Made by a program: the position numbers and the translations under genes. The notes beneath the pieces are model-generated. The model ran no database searches. It was given only the letters and a program-made list of their open reading frames with translations, and had not been told where the DNA came from. This document shows, piece after piece, positions 1 to 9,000 of a stretch of DNA of 23,409 bases. Source of the DNA: an uncultured Flavobacterium sp. (lineage in GTDB: Bacteria > Bacteroidota > Bacteroidia > Flavobacteriales > Flavobacteriaceae); the NCBI RefSeq assembly GCF_946479975.1, contig NZ_CAMLIX010000049.1, positions 1-23,409 on the forward strand, in the 5' to 3' direction. Numbering within the stretch: position 1 is the first letter of the stretch; each line of letters starts with the position of its first letter.

Positions 1-93
1 AATGCTGTTATTTGTATTGATCCGATTATTCTGCCCGATTACTGCTTGTAATGCGCCAACAAAAAAAATGAAGGTCAGTAAATTTTTTCTCAT
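1..93 (-). CDS. N-terminal fragment of an exported protein, cut by the window edge
   Basis: Reading leftward from the ATG at 93-91, the frame stays open for all 31 codons to the window edge. The peptide begins MRKNLLTFIFFVGALQAV and continues to IGQNN. This is a classic signal peptide: a short basic start, a hydrophobic core, and a small-residue cleavage region followed by Gln, as is common in Bacteroidota exported proteins. An out-of-frame ATG four bases upstream (97-95) gives only 23 codons before a stop, so 93 is the better start. Too little remains to name a family; the mature protein lies outside the window. Confidence 0.6.
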   Translation of the reverse strand, partial: MRKNLLTFIFFVGALQAVIGQNNRINTNNSI

Positions 94-150
94 TCATTAT
101 TATTTTAAAAATTCAAGTGTTCCATCTGTCAAATTATAAAATACCAATTT

Positions 151-329
151 TTATTTGTCCTTTATCTTCCATTTTTTTAAGGATTGTGCTTTTTTACGAA
201 TTTGATCAATGGTGTAAATTACAATATTTTCTGAAACGTATTTTACAAAACTATCATTTTTGGATGTTTTTTCACCTTTAAAATCCGCAATAATTTAACC
301 TCTCTATGGCTGAACTGATTAAGGAGCAT
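151..329 (-). pseudogene. Possible remnant of a frameshifted gene
   Basis: Two overlapping minus-strand frames look like pieces of one coding sequence. One, from ATG 329 to a stop at 243, begins MLLNQFSHREVK. The second is open from 294 to a stop at 151, has no ATG, and reads like the end of a soluble protein, for example DSFVKYVSENIVIYTIDQ followed by a Lys-rich tail. Joining them near 294 needs one frameshift and would give a polypeptide of about 60 residues. The family is not recognised. Chance open frames in AT-rich DNA are the alternative explanation. The rest of 94-377 shows nothing else I can support. Confidence 0.22.
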
Positions 330-377
330 AACAAATAGTTTATGCGAAATTTTCTGATTTGTTTTTAAATTATTTGA

Positions 378-743
378 TTATTCATTACCATGTAGAGATT
401 TGTGACGTTTTCCCCATTGTTCCATTTGCTGAATTATAGGCCTTAATTCATAGCCAATTTCTGTTAGCTCATATTCTACTTTGGGAGGTACTTCAGCGTA
501 TACCTTTCTATTGATGATATTATCTTGTTCCAGTTTTCGTAGCTGCAACGTCAGCATACGTTCCGTTATATTTGGGATAGATTTTTTTAATTCGCCAAAA
601 CGCATTTTGCCTTCCAGCAGCCACGAACAAATTACAAGTGACCATTGACCGCCAATTATGTTTGCTGCATAAACTTCTGAACACTCATCTCCTAAGATTT
701 TTTTATTCTCAAAATTTGTGCTTGTAACCTTAACTTTCGACAT
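378..743 (-). CDS. HxlR/MarR-like winged-helix transcriptional regulator
   Basis: This 121-residue protein is a full-length HxlR-family (DUF24) DNA-binding regulator. The hallmarks are present in order: a single early Cys (Cys21, in DECSEVYAA), GGQWSLVICSWLLEG (31-45), RFGELKKSIPNITERML (48-64) forming the recognition helix region, LRKLEQDNII (68-77), and the wing with VPPKVEYELTEIGYEL (85-100). In studied family members the conserved N-terminal Cys senses oxidants or electrophiles; whether this one does is inference. It is divergent from the NTF2-like gene at 862 across a 118-bp gap, so that gene and its own promoter are the likely targets. The start is clear because the family motif follows it closely. 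Confidence 0.9.
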   Translation of the reverse strand: MSKVKVTSTNFENKKILGDECSEVYAANIIGGQWSLVICSWLLEGKMRFGELKKSIPNITERMLTLQLRKLEQDNIINRKVYAEVPPKVEYELTEIGYELRPIIQQMEQWGKRHKSLHGNE

Positions 744-772
744 AACTTACATTTTTGATAGTACCTTACAAT

Positions 773-790
773 TGGCTGTCAATAAAGCCA
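773..790. promoter_or_regulatory. Candidate operator dyad between HxlR gene and NTF2-like gene
   Basis: TGGCT (773-777) and AGCCA (786-790) form an inverted repeat with 8 bases between the arms. It lies in the divergent intergenic region, 16 bp upstream of a -7 element for the plus-strand gene. The position suits a regulator site, but the arms are short and chance cannot be excluded. Confidence 0.3.
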
Positions 791-806
791 CTACGACTTT
801 ATGTTA

Positions 807-814
807 TAGCTTTG
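807..814 (+). promoter_or_regulatory. Bacteroidota -7 promoter element for NTF2-like gene
   Basis: TAGCTTTG fits the TAnnTTTG element exactly and lies 47 bp before the ATG at 862. No TTG at the expected -33 distance is visible; the nearest (772-774) is about 10 bp too far upstream. That would suit a promoter that needs an activator, but this is only inference. Confidence 0.4.
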
Positions 815-861
815 CAGTACTAATCTAATTAAATAATTTAAAGTTCAAAATTAAATCAAAA

Positions 862-1320
862 ATGGTAATGATAAAAAAAGGCTTCACAAATATTTTATTA
901 TTGATGACAGTATTCAACATTTATTCTCAAAATGAAAATTTAAAATTAAAAAAGAAAATGAATATGAAAAACACAAGTATATTAATCGAGGCAAACGAAC
1001 ATGTAAGAAAAGGAGAATATGAAGCGTATTTATCATATCTCACTGAAGATGCCAAATGGGTATTTGTGGGTGAAAGAACACTTTTAGGAAAAGAAGCAGT
1101 TAGGCAATATATCAAAGAGTTTTACCTCGCACCACCAGTATTTGATATGGAAAAAGCGATAGAAGAGGGTGACTTTGTAACTGCAACAGGAAGCATTGCC
1201 TTAAAAAATGTAAATGGAGAATACGATCACTATTCTTATTGTGACATTTGGCGATTTAATAATGGCAAAATAGCTGAATTAAAAGCATTCGTAATCGAGA
1301 AAAAGCTTGGACTTGAATAA
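862..1320 (+). CDS. Exported NTF2/SnoaL-like protein
   Basis: The 152-residue product starts with a signal-like segment (MIKKGFTNILLLMTVFNIYSQ, from residue 3), followed by a short Lys-rich linker and a single domain of about 118 residues. That domain has the NTF2-like pattern: helix ILIEANEHVRKGEYEAYLSYLTEDAKWVFVG cut into its typical parts, the ligand-pocket stretch TLLGKEAVRQYIKEF, then a four-strand sheet ending in YCDIWRFNNGKIAELKAFV. SnoaL-like proteins are small cone-fold enzymes or ligand binders; the substrate cannot be read from sequence. It is divergent from an HxlR regulator that probably controls it. ATGs at 868 and at 964 (MKNTSILIE) are alternatives; use of 964 would give a cytoplasmic protein without the leader. 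Confidence 0.8.
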   Translation: MVMIKKGFTNILLLMTVFNIYSQNENLKLKKKMNMKNTSILIEANEHVRKGEYEAYLSYLTEDAKWVFVGERTLLGKEAVRQYIKEFYLAPPVFDMEKAIEEGDFVTATGSIALKNVNGEYDHYSYCDIWRFNNGKIAELKAFVIEKKLGLE

Positions 1321-1426
1321 ACCACAAAATAAGAGGAAGGTTATACAAAAGTATGATAACAATTAAGAGCATCAATTTTAGTATTTAATTATGGCGCGGC
1401 TATAATCTCCAATAAATTAATATAAG

Positions 1427-1460
1427 AAATCCCAAAAACCTATGATGGTTTTTGGGATTT
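1427..1460. terminator. Bidirectional intrinsic terminator
   Basis: A perfect 14-bp stem (arms 1427-1440 and 1447-1460, AAATCCCAAAAACC and its complement) closes a 6-base loop. It is flanked by T-rich DNA on the plus side and A-rich on the other, and lies between two convergent genes (ends at 1320 and 1499), so it can serve both. Confidence 0.85.
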
Positions 1461-1498
1461 TTATAAGAAGACAGTTTTGAAAAATTATAATTTAAAAA

Positions 1499-3346
1499 CT
1501 ATTTTTCTTTTTGTAATAAAATACAAGCTCCTCCGCCCGGAGCTAGCTTAACATCAATAAAATCAGTATTTTTTACTTCTTTAGAAATAGTTTCTTGGCT
1601 TACTTTATTGGTTCTAAAATCGGCATCTTTTCCGTCTTGAATGATCATCGCTTTGTAAGTACCTTTTTCTAATGCCGTAAGTGGAATGTGAAGTGAACGG
1701 GAATCTTCATTTGTTGCTGCAGCTATAAGCCAATTTCCATCTGCATTCTGACGTGCCATAACAATATATTCACCAATTTGACCGCTGATTGTTTTACTTT
1801 CCTGCCATGGCTGTTTTTGTGCACTTATGAACTTTAATAAATCGGGATACTTATTGTAGTTTTCAGGAATATCAGGAATAATAGTGGCGCCAGAAAACGT
1901 TATAAGTGTGCGTGCTGCTTCTGCCGTAATTGTAGAAGGCACCGGCATCGGATTATCGACTCTTCCTTTTTGTTCCATATCAAATGTACCATTGTTCATA
2001 TCGATAGGTCCGGCCACCATGTTGACAAAGACCGATGTAACAAATGTTTTGGGTTGAAACACTCTGCGTGCATCCAGCTGCGCCTGACAAAACTCACGCG
2101 TAACCGCATTAGGCCAAGTTCTCATTTGACCGTATGGATGAACGGGACCATCATGAAAATCAACCATTAAATGATTTTCTGCACAAAGTTTCGTTATATA
2201 TTGCGTATGTATATTTTTTTGCTCCGGAGTGCCTTGCATAAAACCATATTTTACACCAGAAGCTCCCCAGTCTCCATATTGTTTTAATGTTTTTTCTAAA
2301 GGATAATTTTTTCCTCCCACATCATTTAGATAGAGCCAAATGCCAACATTTTTTTGTTTTCCATAGGCAATAATTTGATGTACTTGTTCCACTTTTCCAC
2401 CTTTTAAAGGATCAGATTCTTTGTTGAACTCTTCGCCGTACCAATTAGCATCTAATACCAATGATTTCATGTCATTAGCAGATGCGAAATCAACCATACG
2501 TTTCCAAGATTCCAATGACATTTCGTATTTAAATCCATCGGCTACGGCGCCATCAATACGCCAATCCCACACAGCAACTCCCGGTTTAACCCATGAGAAA
2601 TCTGTTCCTTTAACGGGTTCAGGATTAAGTAATTCAATCAAGTGAGAATCGATTAATTCTCCAGGAGTTTTTCCATACAGTACAACTCTCCATGCCTTTG
2701 CATTTTTAGAAGGAACCGAAAATAAAGCTGTTCCTTTTTGCGGTTGTAAAACTAATGGTTCGCCACTTTCAAGATTAGCTTCATGCACTGCCATATAACT
2801 GTTTTCTGATGCTTTAACCACCATTACAGGTTCTCTGATTTCGTTTGCTTCATGCAGTTTTTCAGGACCTATATTGTGTTGTTCTCCGTTATAATACCAA
2901 GCTGAATAGTTGTCTGCAAAGTTGAATTCTGTCAGTTCTTTCTCTGCTGTTAATCCTTCATACTTGAAAGCCATTCCATCATTGTACACTCTTATCTTTA
3001 TTTGATAAGAAGTGAGATCTATAATAGTTTGATTGTAATGATCGGAAACGTTTGTTCTTTTACCCCAAAGCGGTTTCCAGACACTTTTTACAGATGAATT
3101 GCTAACTTTATTCCAATGAATATTGTTTGGTGATTCTAACCCAAGCTTAGATTTTTGTATTAATATACGACCATCAGCCCGAAAACTGTATTTAATAGTA
3201 TTCGCAGTGGTTTGTTCAATTTGAACTACAAGTTTTTTATCTGGAGAAGTTATGGTAACCGATTGTCTTTTTGATTGTGCCAATAGAATTGCCGGTAATT
3301 GAATGCAAATAAATACAAATACAATTAATTTATTTTTAAACTTCAT
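1499..3346 (-). CDS. Glycoside hydrolase family 97 protein (alpha-glycosidase-like) with atypical active site
   Basis: The 615-residue protein has a signal peptide (hydrophobic core LIVFVFICIQLPAILLA, cleavage before QSKRQ) and the three GH97 parts: N-terminal beta-sandwich (about 28-255), a TIM-barrel with VWDWRIDG, SLVLDANWYG, LMVDFHDGPVHPYG and RTWPNAVTRE, and a C-terminal beta domain ending in APGGGACILL. Known GH97 enzymes are periplasmic alpha-glucosidases (SusB, inverting) or alpha-galactosidases (retaining). Here the usual retaining-type KVDFMD nucleophile motif reads KYGFMQ, and the GxE segment after TRE is replaced by CQAQLD. It may therefore be an inverting or otherwise diverged subgroup. 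It faces away from the SusCD block, with its own promoter; a TAnnTTTG match (TAGTTTTG, minus strand) lies at 3431-3424. Membership in GH97 is confident, substrate is not. Confidence 0.85.
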   Translation of the reverse strand: MKFKNKLIVFVFICIQLPAILLAQSKRQSVTITSPDKKLVVQIEQTTANTIKYSFRADGRILIQKSKLGLESPNNIHWNKVSNSSVKSVWKPLWGKRTNVSDHYNQTIIDLTSYQIKIRVYNDGMAFKYEGLTAEKELTEFNFADNYSAWYYNGEQHNIGPEKLHEANEIREPVMVVKASENSYMAVHEANLESGEPLVLQPQKGTALFSVPSKNAKAWRVVLYGKTPGELIDSHLIELLNPEPVKGTDFSWVKPGVAVWDWRIDGAVADGFKYEMSLESWKRMVDFASANDMKSLVLDANWYGEEFNKESDPLKGGKVEQVHQIIAYGKQKNVGIWLYLNDVGGKNYPLEKTLKQYGDWGASGVKYGFMQGTPEQKNIHTQYITKLCAENHLMVDFHDGPVHPYGQMRTWPNAVTREFCQAQLDARRVFQPKTFVTSVFVNMVAGPIDMNNGTFDMEQKGRVDNPMPVPSTITAEAARTLITFSGATIIPDIPENYNKYPDLLKFISAQKQPWQESKTISGQIGEYIVMARQNADGNWLIAAATNEDSRSLHIPLTALEKGTYKAMIIQDGKDADFRTNKVSQETISKEVKNTDFIDVKLAPGGGACILLQKEK

Positions 3347-3974
3347 TTTTTATCTTTTTATACCTGTAAAACTCTCCTTCTTATATCTGCTAATGAAATA
3401 ATTCTCTTATTCCTATATAATAACAAAACTAAGGAAACACAGTTATAAAACCGAATTAAATTCAGTAACAAATTCTATTTATATTGTGTGATTTTATGTT
3501 ATCTGCTTGTACCTCCTAATCTTAAAAATAGAAAATTTTAATGCTATCGATGATACAGAATAAAAAGTTGTTTGTACTGTGGAATTTTAAAATTTTCAAA
3601 AGGAGCTAAGGCAAAATTTATTTTTATTGAGTTTTCTTTAAGTTCTACGAGAAAAAAGGAATTAGATAATACCTCAATAATGTTTGGGATTAATAATCAA
3701 ATTGCAAATAAACATTAAAGAATCCTCAAAATTTAATTTTTAACGACACCTTATAATAGTATATTCCTAATAATAAGAAGACTAAACTTACAATGCCATA
3801 ATACTGGATTTTGGAGAAAATTATTTTTAGATAAATTAAATTGCAGTATTTTGCTAATAAAGCTAATATTTGATTGTTAAAATATCAAGTCCATATTTTT
3901 CTTGGTTTTAATGAAATAAAATTTAAAGATTAAAAAAAAAGAAATAATATTGCTTTTTGAAGATACCTTTAACA
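3347..3974. other. Long AT-rich intergenic region between divergent genes
   Basis: About 630 bp without a credible gene; the longest frames seen are around 20 codons. It must hold the promoters of the GH97 gene (minus) and the sigma gene (plus). A -7 match TAGTTTTG on the minus strand at 3431-3424 would place GH97 transcription roughly 70 bases before its ATG. No equally clear element was found for the plus strand; TAATATTG near 3944 differs from the consensus at one base. No strong dyads were seen. Confidence 0.5.
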
Positions 3975-4562
3975 ATGACATTAAACTCCACTTCTAATGA
4001 AAAAATCATCCTTTATGAGTTATCTCAGGGAAGTGAAGTTGCGTTTACAAAATTGTACAACCAATACAAAAACAATGTTTATGCTGTTGCTTTAAAAATT
4101 ACAAAATCAAAAATTCTTGCAGAAGAAACCGTACAAAATGTATTTTTAAAAATTTGGCAGAACCATCACAGTCTGGCTGAAATAGAAAGTATTGAAAACT
4201 ATCTTTTTATTATAGCGCGTAATCAGATTTTTGATATGCTGAAGAAAACAGCACGCGATACGGCTTCTTTAACTGCAGTGAACTCCGACAATACGTTCTC
4301 CGTTGAAGCAGACAGTTCTGTACAGGATGATCAATACTCCCATATTTTGAATCGCATAGTGGAACAGCTTCCGCCTCAGCAGAAAAAAATATATAAAATG
4401 GCCAGACAAGAAGGTTTAAGCCATCAAGAAATTGCTGAAAATCTAGGACTTGCTACAGATACAGTTAAAAAGCATATGGCGCAGGCGTTAAAATTCATAC
4501 GTCAAAAAATAGCGCCTTACATGCATATTTTTATGTATTTGGTGTTTTATAAGAATTTATAA
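3975..4562 (+). CDS. RNA polymerase ECF sigma factor (FecI-like, Bacteroidota type)
   Basis: From the ATG at 3975 the product is 195 residues, the usual size for an ECF sigma factor. Region 2 spans about 23-92 (EVAFTKLYNQYKNNVYAVAL, AEETVQNVFLKIWQN, IENYLFIIARNQIFDML); region 4 spans about 125-178 with the helix-turn-helix LSHQEIAENLGLATDTVKKH. Its partner is the FecR anti-sigma gene 184 bp downstream, followed by a SusC receptor with an STN domain, so it probably directs transcription of that transporter operon when released. The frame also opens at a TTG at 3957, which would add six residues; ATG is preferred. The hydrophobic C-terminal tail (HIFMYLVFYKNL) is often seen in this group. Confidence 0.93.
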   Translation: MTLNSTSNEKIILYELSQGSEVAFTKLYNQYKNNVYAVALKITKSKILAEETVQNVFLKIWQNHHSLAEIESIENYLFIIARNQIFDMLKKTARDTASLTAVNSDNTFSVEADSSVQDDQYSHILNRIVEQLPPQQKKIYKMARQEGLSHQEIAENLGLATDTVKKHMAQALKFIRQKIAPYMHIFMYLVFYKNL

Positions 4563-4746
4563 TTCTCTGTCGCTTTTTCTTACATATAGACTCAATTTGC
4601 AGTTTTTTTACAATTATTTTACTTTTTTTTCACTTTCACTACTCCCTGTCTTTTTATAAATCGTCTTTACTATAAAAGATTACCTTTTAGGTATAATGAC
4701 GAGCCCCAATTTATCATTTACAAACAAGTACTAATTTAATTTACAA

Positions 4747-5790
4747 ATGATGCAGCAAAACAAATTTGAAGATTTATTTGAAAGCTATCTCCAAAATAAT
4801 CTCTCAGAAACTGAGAAGAAGCAAATGATGGAAATCATTAAGGAAGGTTCTTATGATGATTTTCTGAAAGAAAAAATTCATTTTATTCTTAAGAATGAAG
4901 AAAGTTCTGACGTGCTCGATAAGGGACATGATGATTTGATTTTGAGTTATATCTTATCCACAACTGAAGATCAAACAAAAGTGATTAGACTGGATCAGGA
5001 GAAGAAGAATAAAAGAAAAAAGATTATTCGCTTACTATCAGGTGTGGCTGCCATTATATTAATTGCACTAGCAAGTACTTTTTACTTCAAATCTCAAACA
5101 GTAATTTCTCCTGCTTTACAACAACCTCAAATTGTAGAAAACACAGCTGTTGATTTTAGTGGAAAACAGTTGGTTCGTCTTCCAGATGGAAGTACCGTTC
5201 TGTTAAATGACAATAGTACTTTAAAATATGATCAGAAAGATTTTAACTCAAAAACTCGTGAGGTAACACTAACTGGCGAAGCATTTTTTGATATAAAAAG
5301 AAACGAAGAAAAACCTTTTATCGTACATACAGGAAAGGTTCAGACAAAAGTTTTGGGTACAGCTTTTAATATAAATGCCTTCAATTCTTCTGATAATATT
5401 GAAGTTACAGTAGCAAGAGGTAAAGTTCAGGTTGGAGACACAGAAAAAATTTATGGTGTGATTACTCCAAACCAGCAGATTAAAGTAAATAAAAGCACTT
5501 TTAGTTTTAAGCAGAATAACGTCAGCGCGGCAGTTGTAACCGAATGGAAGAGTAATTACTTGATTTTGGATGATATCAATATGCAAGAAGCCGCACTATT
5601 AATTTCTCATAAATATAAAGTCGAAATTGTATTAGCTAATGATAAGATTAAAAATTGCAGAATAACAGCCAGCTTTTTAAATGATGAAGATTTAGATCAT
5701 GTTCTAAAAGTTGTAAACAGTGTTATTGAAACTGAATACCGCTATAATAAGTCTGGTGCTATCATTATTGATGGTAAAGGCTGTGAGTAG
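4747..5790 (+). CDS. FecR-family anti-sigma factor with DUF4974 domain
   Basis: This 347-residue inner-membrane protein has a cytoplasmic N-terminus (1-93) rich in charged residues that would bind the sigma factor, one membrane helix at about 94-114 after a basic stop (KNKRKKIIRLL), a periplasmic FecR domain at about 138-232 (VRLPDGSTVLLNDNSTLKY, EVTLTGEAFFDIK, FIVHTGKVQTKVLGTAFNI), and a C-terminal DUF4974 domain at about 272-345. In known systems the periplasmic part contacts the STN domain of a loaded TonB-dependent receptor, and the signal frees the sigma factor. The neighbours here fit this exactly: sigma upstream, STN-containing SusC downstream. An 8-bp tandem repeat starts at the base after its stop codon. 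ATG at 4750 is an equivalent start. Confidence 0.93.
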   Translation: MMQQNKFEDLFESYLQNNLSETEKKQMMEIIKEGSYDDFLKEKIHFILKNEESSDVLDKGHDDLILSYILSTTEDQTKVIRLDQEKKNKRKKIIRLLSGVAAIILIALASTFYFKSQTVISPALQQPQIVENTAVDFSGKQLVRLPDGSTVLLNDNSTLKYDQKDFNSKTREVTLTGEAFFDIKRNEEKPFIVHTGKVQTKVLGTAFNINAFNSSDNIEVTVARGKVQVGDTEKIYGVITPNQQIKVNKSTFSFKQNNVSAAVVTEWKSNYLILDDINMQEAALLISHKYKVEIVLANDKIKNCRITASFLNDEDLDHVLKVVNSVIETEYRYNKSGAIIIDGKGCE

Positions 5791-5861
5791 ACAAAAAGAC
5801 AAAAAGATAAAAAGATAAAAAGATAAAAAGATAAAAAGATAAAAAGATAAAAAGATAAAAA
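5791..5861. repeat. 8-bp tandem repeat, about 9 copies
   Basis: Two copies of ACAAAAAG (5791-5806) are followed by six perfect copies of ATAAAAAG (5807-5854) and a partial copy ATAAAAA (5855-5861). The array begins directly after the fecR stop codon and ends 163 bp before susC. Perfect short tandem repeats of this kind can change copy number by slippage, which would change the length of the fecR-susC leader in 8-base steps. Confidence 0.95.
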
Positions 5862-5949
5862 CTGACTAAACTCCTACTTAGAAAGTTTTTTTAAATTAAT
5901 TATTAACCTTTAAAAACAAAGAAAGAATTAACCAAAAAACAAATTAAAA

Positions 5950-5977
5950 AGCCATCTAGCTCCTACACCAGATGGCT
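5950..5977 (+). promoter_or_regulatory. Hairpin in the susC leader
   Basis: AGCCATCT (5950-5957) pairs with AGATGGCT (5970-5977) around a 12-base loop. No T-run follows, so it is not a typical terminator. It sits 47 bp before the susC ATG and could affect RNA stability or translation, or be a leftover attenuator. The role is inference. Confidence 0.45.
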
Positions 5978-6024
5978 CAGATTTCTAACAATTAATCCAG
6001 TAACCATTAAAAACATGCAAATTT

Positions 6025-9000
6025 ATGAAATTACGCTGTAAAACAACCATGTTTGACAGGGAAAAAAGAGCTACGTCTTTTTTCAACCTGTCAAAAAAAA
6101 CCATTATGATTATGCGAATCAGTTTATTCCACATTTTCTTACTGACCTGCGGCACTCATATGATTTTTGCCACCGAGATGAGCGGTCAGAATCTAGAGTC
6201 TATATCTGTTGATATTGAACTTCATAATCAGGATATTAAAACTTTATTTAAGACTATAGAAAATAAGACAGGACTGCTTTTTGCGTACCAGCCGCAAATC
6301 ATAAAAGATTTCCCTAAAGTAACGACTCAAAAAGGACGCAGAAGTGTCAGCGACATTTTAAACAGCGTATTTCAGGGAAGTAATCTTGTTTACAAACAAG
6401 TAGATAAGAATGTAGTAATCTATAAAAAAGAAAATCCTAAAGCATTAACAACAGCTTCAATCACAGATAATGTTAAAGAAGCCGATTATGTACTTGAAGG
6501 ACAAATTCTTGATGAAAACGATCAGCCGCTTCCTGGTGTTACTGTTTCTCTTGTAGGAGGCAATAAACAAGGAATATCTGATTTTGACGGACGATTTTAC
6601 ATTCAGCTTCCTTCTGGTAAACATACGTTAAGAGTTTCATACTTAGGATATAAGACTCAGGACATAACGGTTGAAAACAAAACTTCTCTTACCATAAAAA
6701 TGAAGCCCGATTTAGCTAAGCTTGATGAAATTGTAGTTATTGGTTACGGAACCACTACTAGAAGAACTTCAACGGGGTCAGTGGTTAAAATTACTTCTGA
6801 AGATATTGAGAAACAGCCGGTCACCAATATCCTGCAAACTCTTCAAGGAAGAACTCCAGGAGTTTTTGTAACGCAGACTTCAGGTTATGCAGGAAGCGAT
6901 ATGAATATCAGCATTCGAGGAAGAAATTTCATCGATGGAAACAATTTACCGCTTTATATTGTAGACGGTGTTCCTTATATTGGAGATGATATTAAGCAGC
7001 AAGTGCAGGATGATAATGTAATTAGAGGAGCTCAAAAATCTACAAGTCCTTTAAATATTATTAATCCAAACGATATTCAAAGTATTGAGATACTTAAAGA
7101 TGCAGATGCAACAGCTATTTATGGTTCTAGAGGAGCAAATGGTGTTGTACTTATTACAACAAAAAAGGGAAAGGCTGGAAAAACAGAATTCACTATAACT
7201 ACAAATTCAGGAGTTTCTGAAGTTGCGCATATGATTAAAACGTTAGATACTCCAACGTACCTAAATATGCTGCAAACCGCATTGAACAACAATGGTGATA
7301 CTGCTTCTAACGACAGCAACGGTATTGCGCTGGTAGATTGGGATCCTAATGCCTATACAAACTGGCAGAAAAAACTAATAGGTGGTACGGCTAATTTTAA
7401 TAATTATTCGGCTTCCTTAAAAGGAGGAAACGAAACAACTAATTTTCTTTTAAGTGGGGCTTATCATAAAGAAACTACTGTTGTTCCTGGAGATTTTAGT
7501 TATGATAAATTCTCGACTAACTTTAATGTTAATCATAGTACTCTTGATGATAAACTGAAGTTAGGGGCTTCGGTAATTTTTGCAACTGATAATAACAGAC
7601 TTCCTTTTTTTGATATTACCAATTATGCAATTGGTACTGCTCCAAATCGTCCGTTATATAATGCAGACGGGAGTTATTATTGGTCTCCTGATTATTTCAG
7701 TGACATAAACCCGCTTGCTGCTTTAGGCAAAAGAGTAGATGACAAAGGATTAAACTTAATTACTAGTTTTAATATTCAATATGAAATTGCAAAGGGATTT
7801 TCTTTTAAAACCGATTTAGGATATGGAAGAGCTCAAATGCAGACCAAACAATTTATGCCTTCATCTGCGTCGAATCATGTGTATGATGAAGCTAACGGAT
7901 TTGAATCTAACTTTTCTAGATCTTATACGACTTCAACAAATTATACCAATAATTTTAGTATTGAACCTCAATTAAATTATACTACAGAACTTTGGAAAGG
8001 AAATTTTACAGCACTAGTTGGAGGTTCATGGCAGAATAGAAAATCAGAAATGCCTTCGTATGTCAATTCCAACGGTTACAGTTCAGATAATCTTATTGGA
8101 AATTTGGCTTTGGCAGAAAATGTTACAGCAAACAACGGATCATCAGAGTATAAATACATTTCTATTTTCAGTAGACTTAATTATAATATCCAAAATAAAT
8201 ACATTTTAAATCTTAATTTTAGAAGAGACGGTTCTTCTCGTTTTGGAGCAAATAATCGTTTTGGAAATTTTGGATCAATTGGAGGAGCATGGGTTTTTAC
8301 TCAGGAAAATTTCATGAAAAATATTCCAGTAATAAGCTTTGGAAAACTTCGTTCAAGTTATGGAGAAATAGGCAGTGATGAAATTGGAGATTATCAATAT
8401 GCTGACACTTTTGATACTCGTACTTATGGAGATGGACTTTCTTCTATGATGGCATCAAGAATTGCAAACCCTAACATTAAGTGGGGGCTGACAAAGAAAT
8501 TTGAAGCAGCAATTGATTTAAGTTTTTTTAATGACCGTATTGCTTTTAGTGCGGCGTATTATAGAAATACTTCTAGTAATCAATTGGTTGGTTATACATT
8601 AAGTCCGCAGGCAGGATTTACTACTTATACTGCCAATTTGCCAGCACAAGTTGAAAATAAAGGATGGGAATTTACTTTAGGAACAACCAATATTCATACT
8701 AAAAACCTGAACTGGTCAACTTCTTTCAATATTTCTACGAATGCTAATAAATTGATTTCTTTTCCAGGGATAGAATTTACAAGCTATTATTCTCAATATG
8801 TGGTTGGAAAACCGCTTAGCAGCCGATTTTTACACACTTTTACAGGTGTTAATGCAGATGGAATTGCCCAGTTTGAGGATGCTAACGGAGACGGTAGGAT
8901 TTCTAATGGATTTGCAGAAACGGGTAGAGGAGACAGAAGATATTATGGACCAACTTATCCAAAATATTATGGAGGTATCTCAAATACAATAAGCTACAAA

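Noticed and set aside
3481..3665. Short plus-strand frames in the long intergenic region
   Set aside because: The longest is about 22 codons, without a recognisable pattern or a conserved context.
3957..3974. TTG start of the sigma factor
   Set aside because: It adds six residues of no family value, and an ATG at 3975 fits the usual ECF beginning.
4671..4693. Imperfect dyad TATAAAAG/CTTTTAGGTATA before fecR
   Set aside because: Only six AT-rich base pairs match without a bulge; this is expected by chance in such DNA.
5791..5861. CRISPR-like array
   Set aside because: The units are 8 bp, directly adjacent and without spacers; this is a simple tandem repeat.
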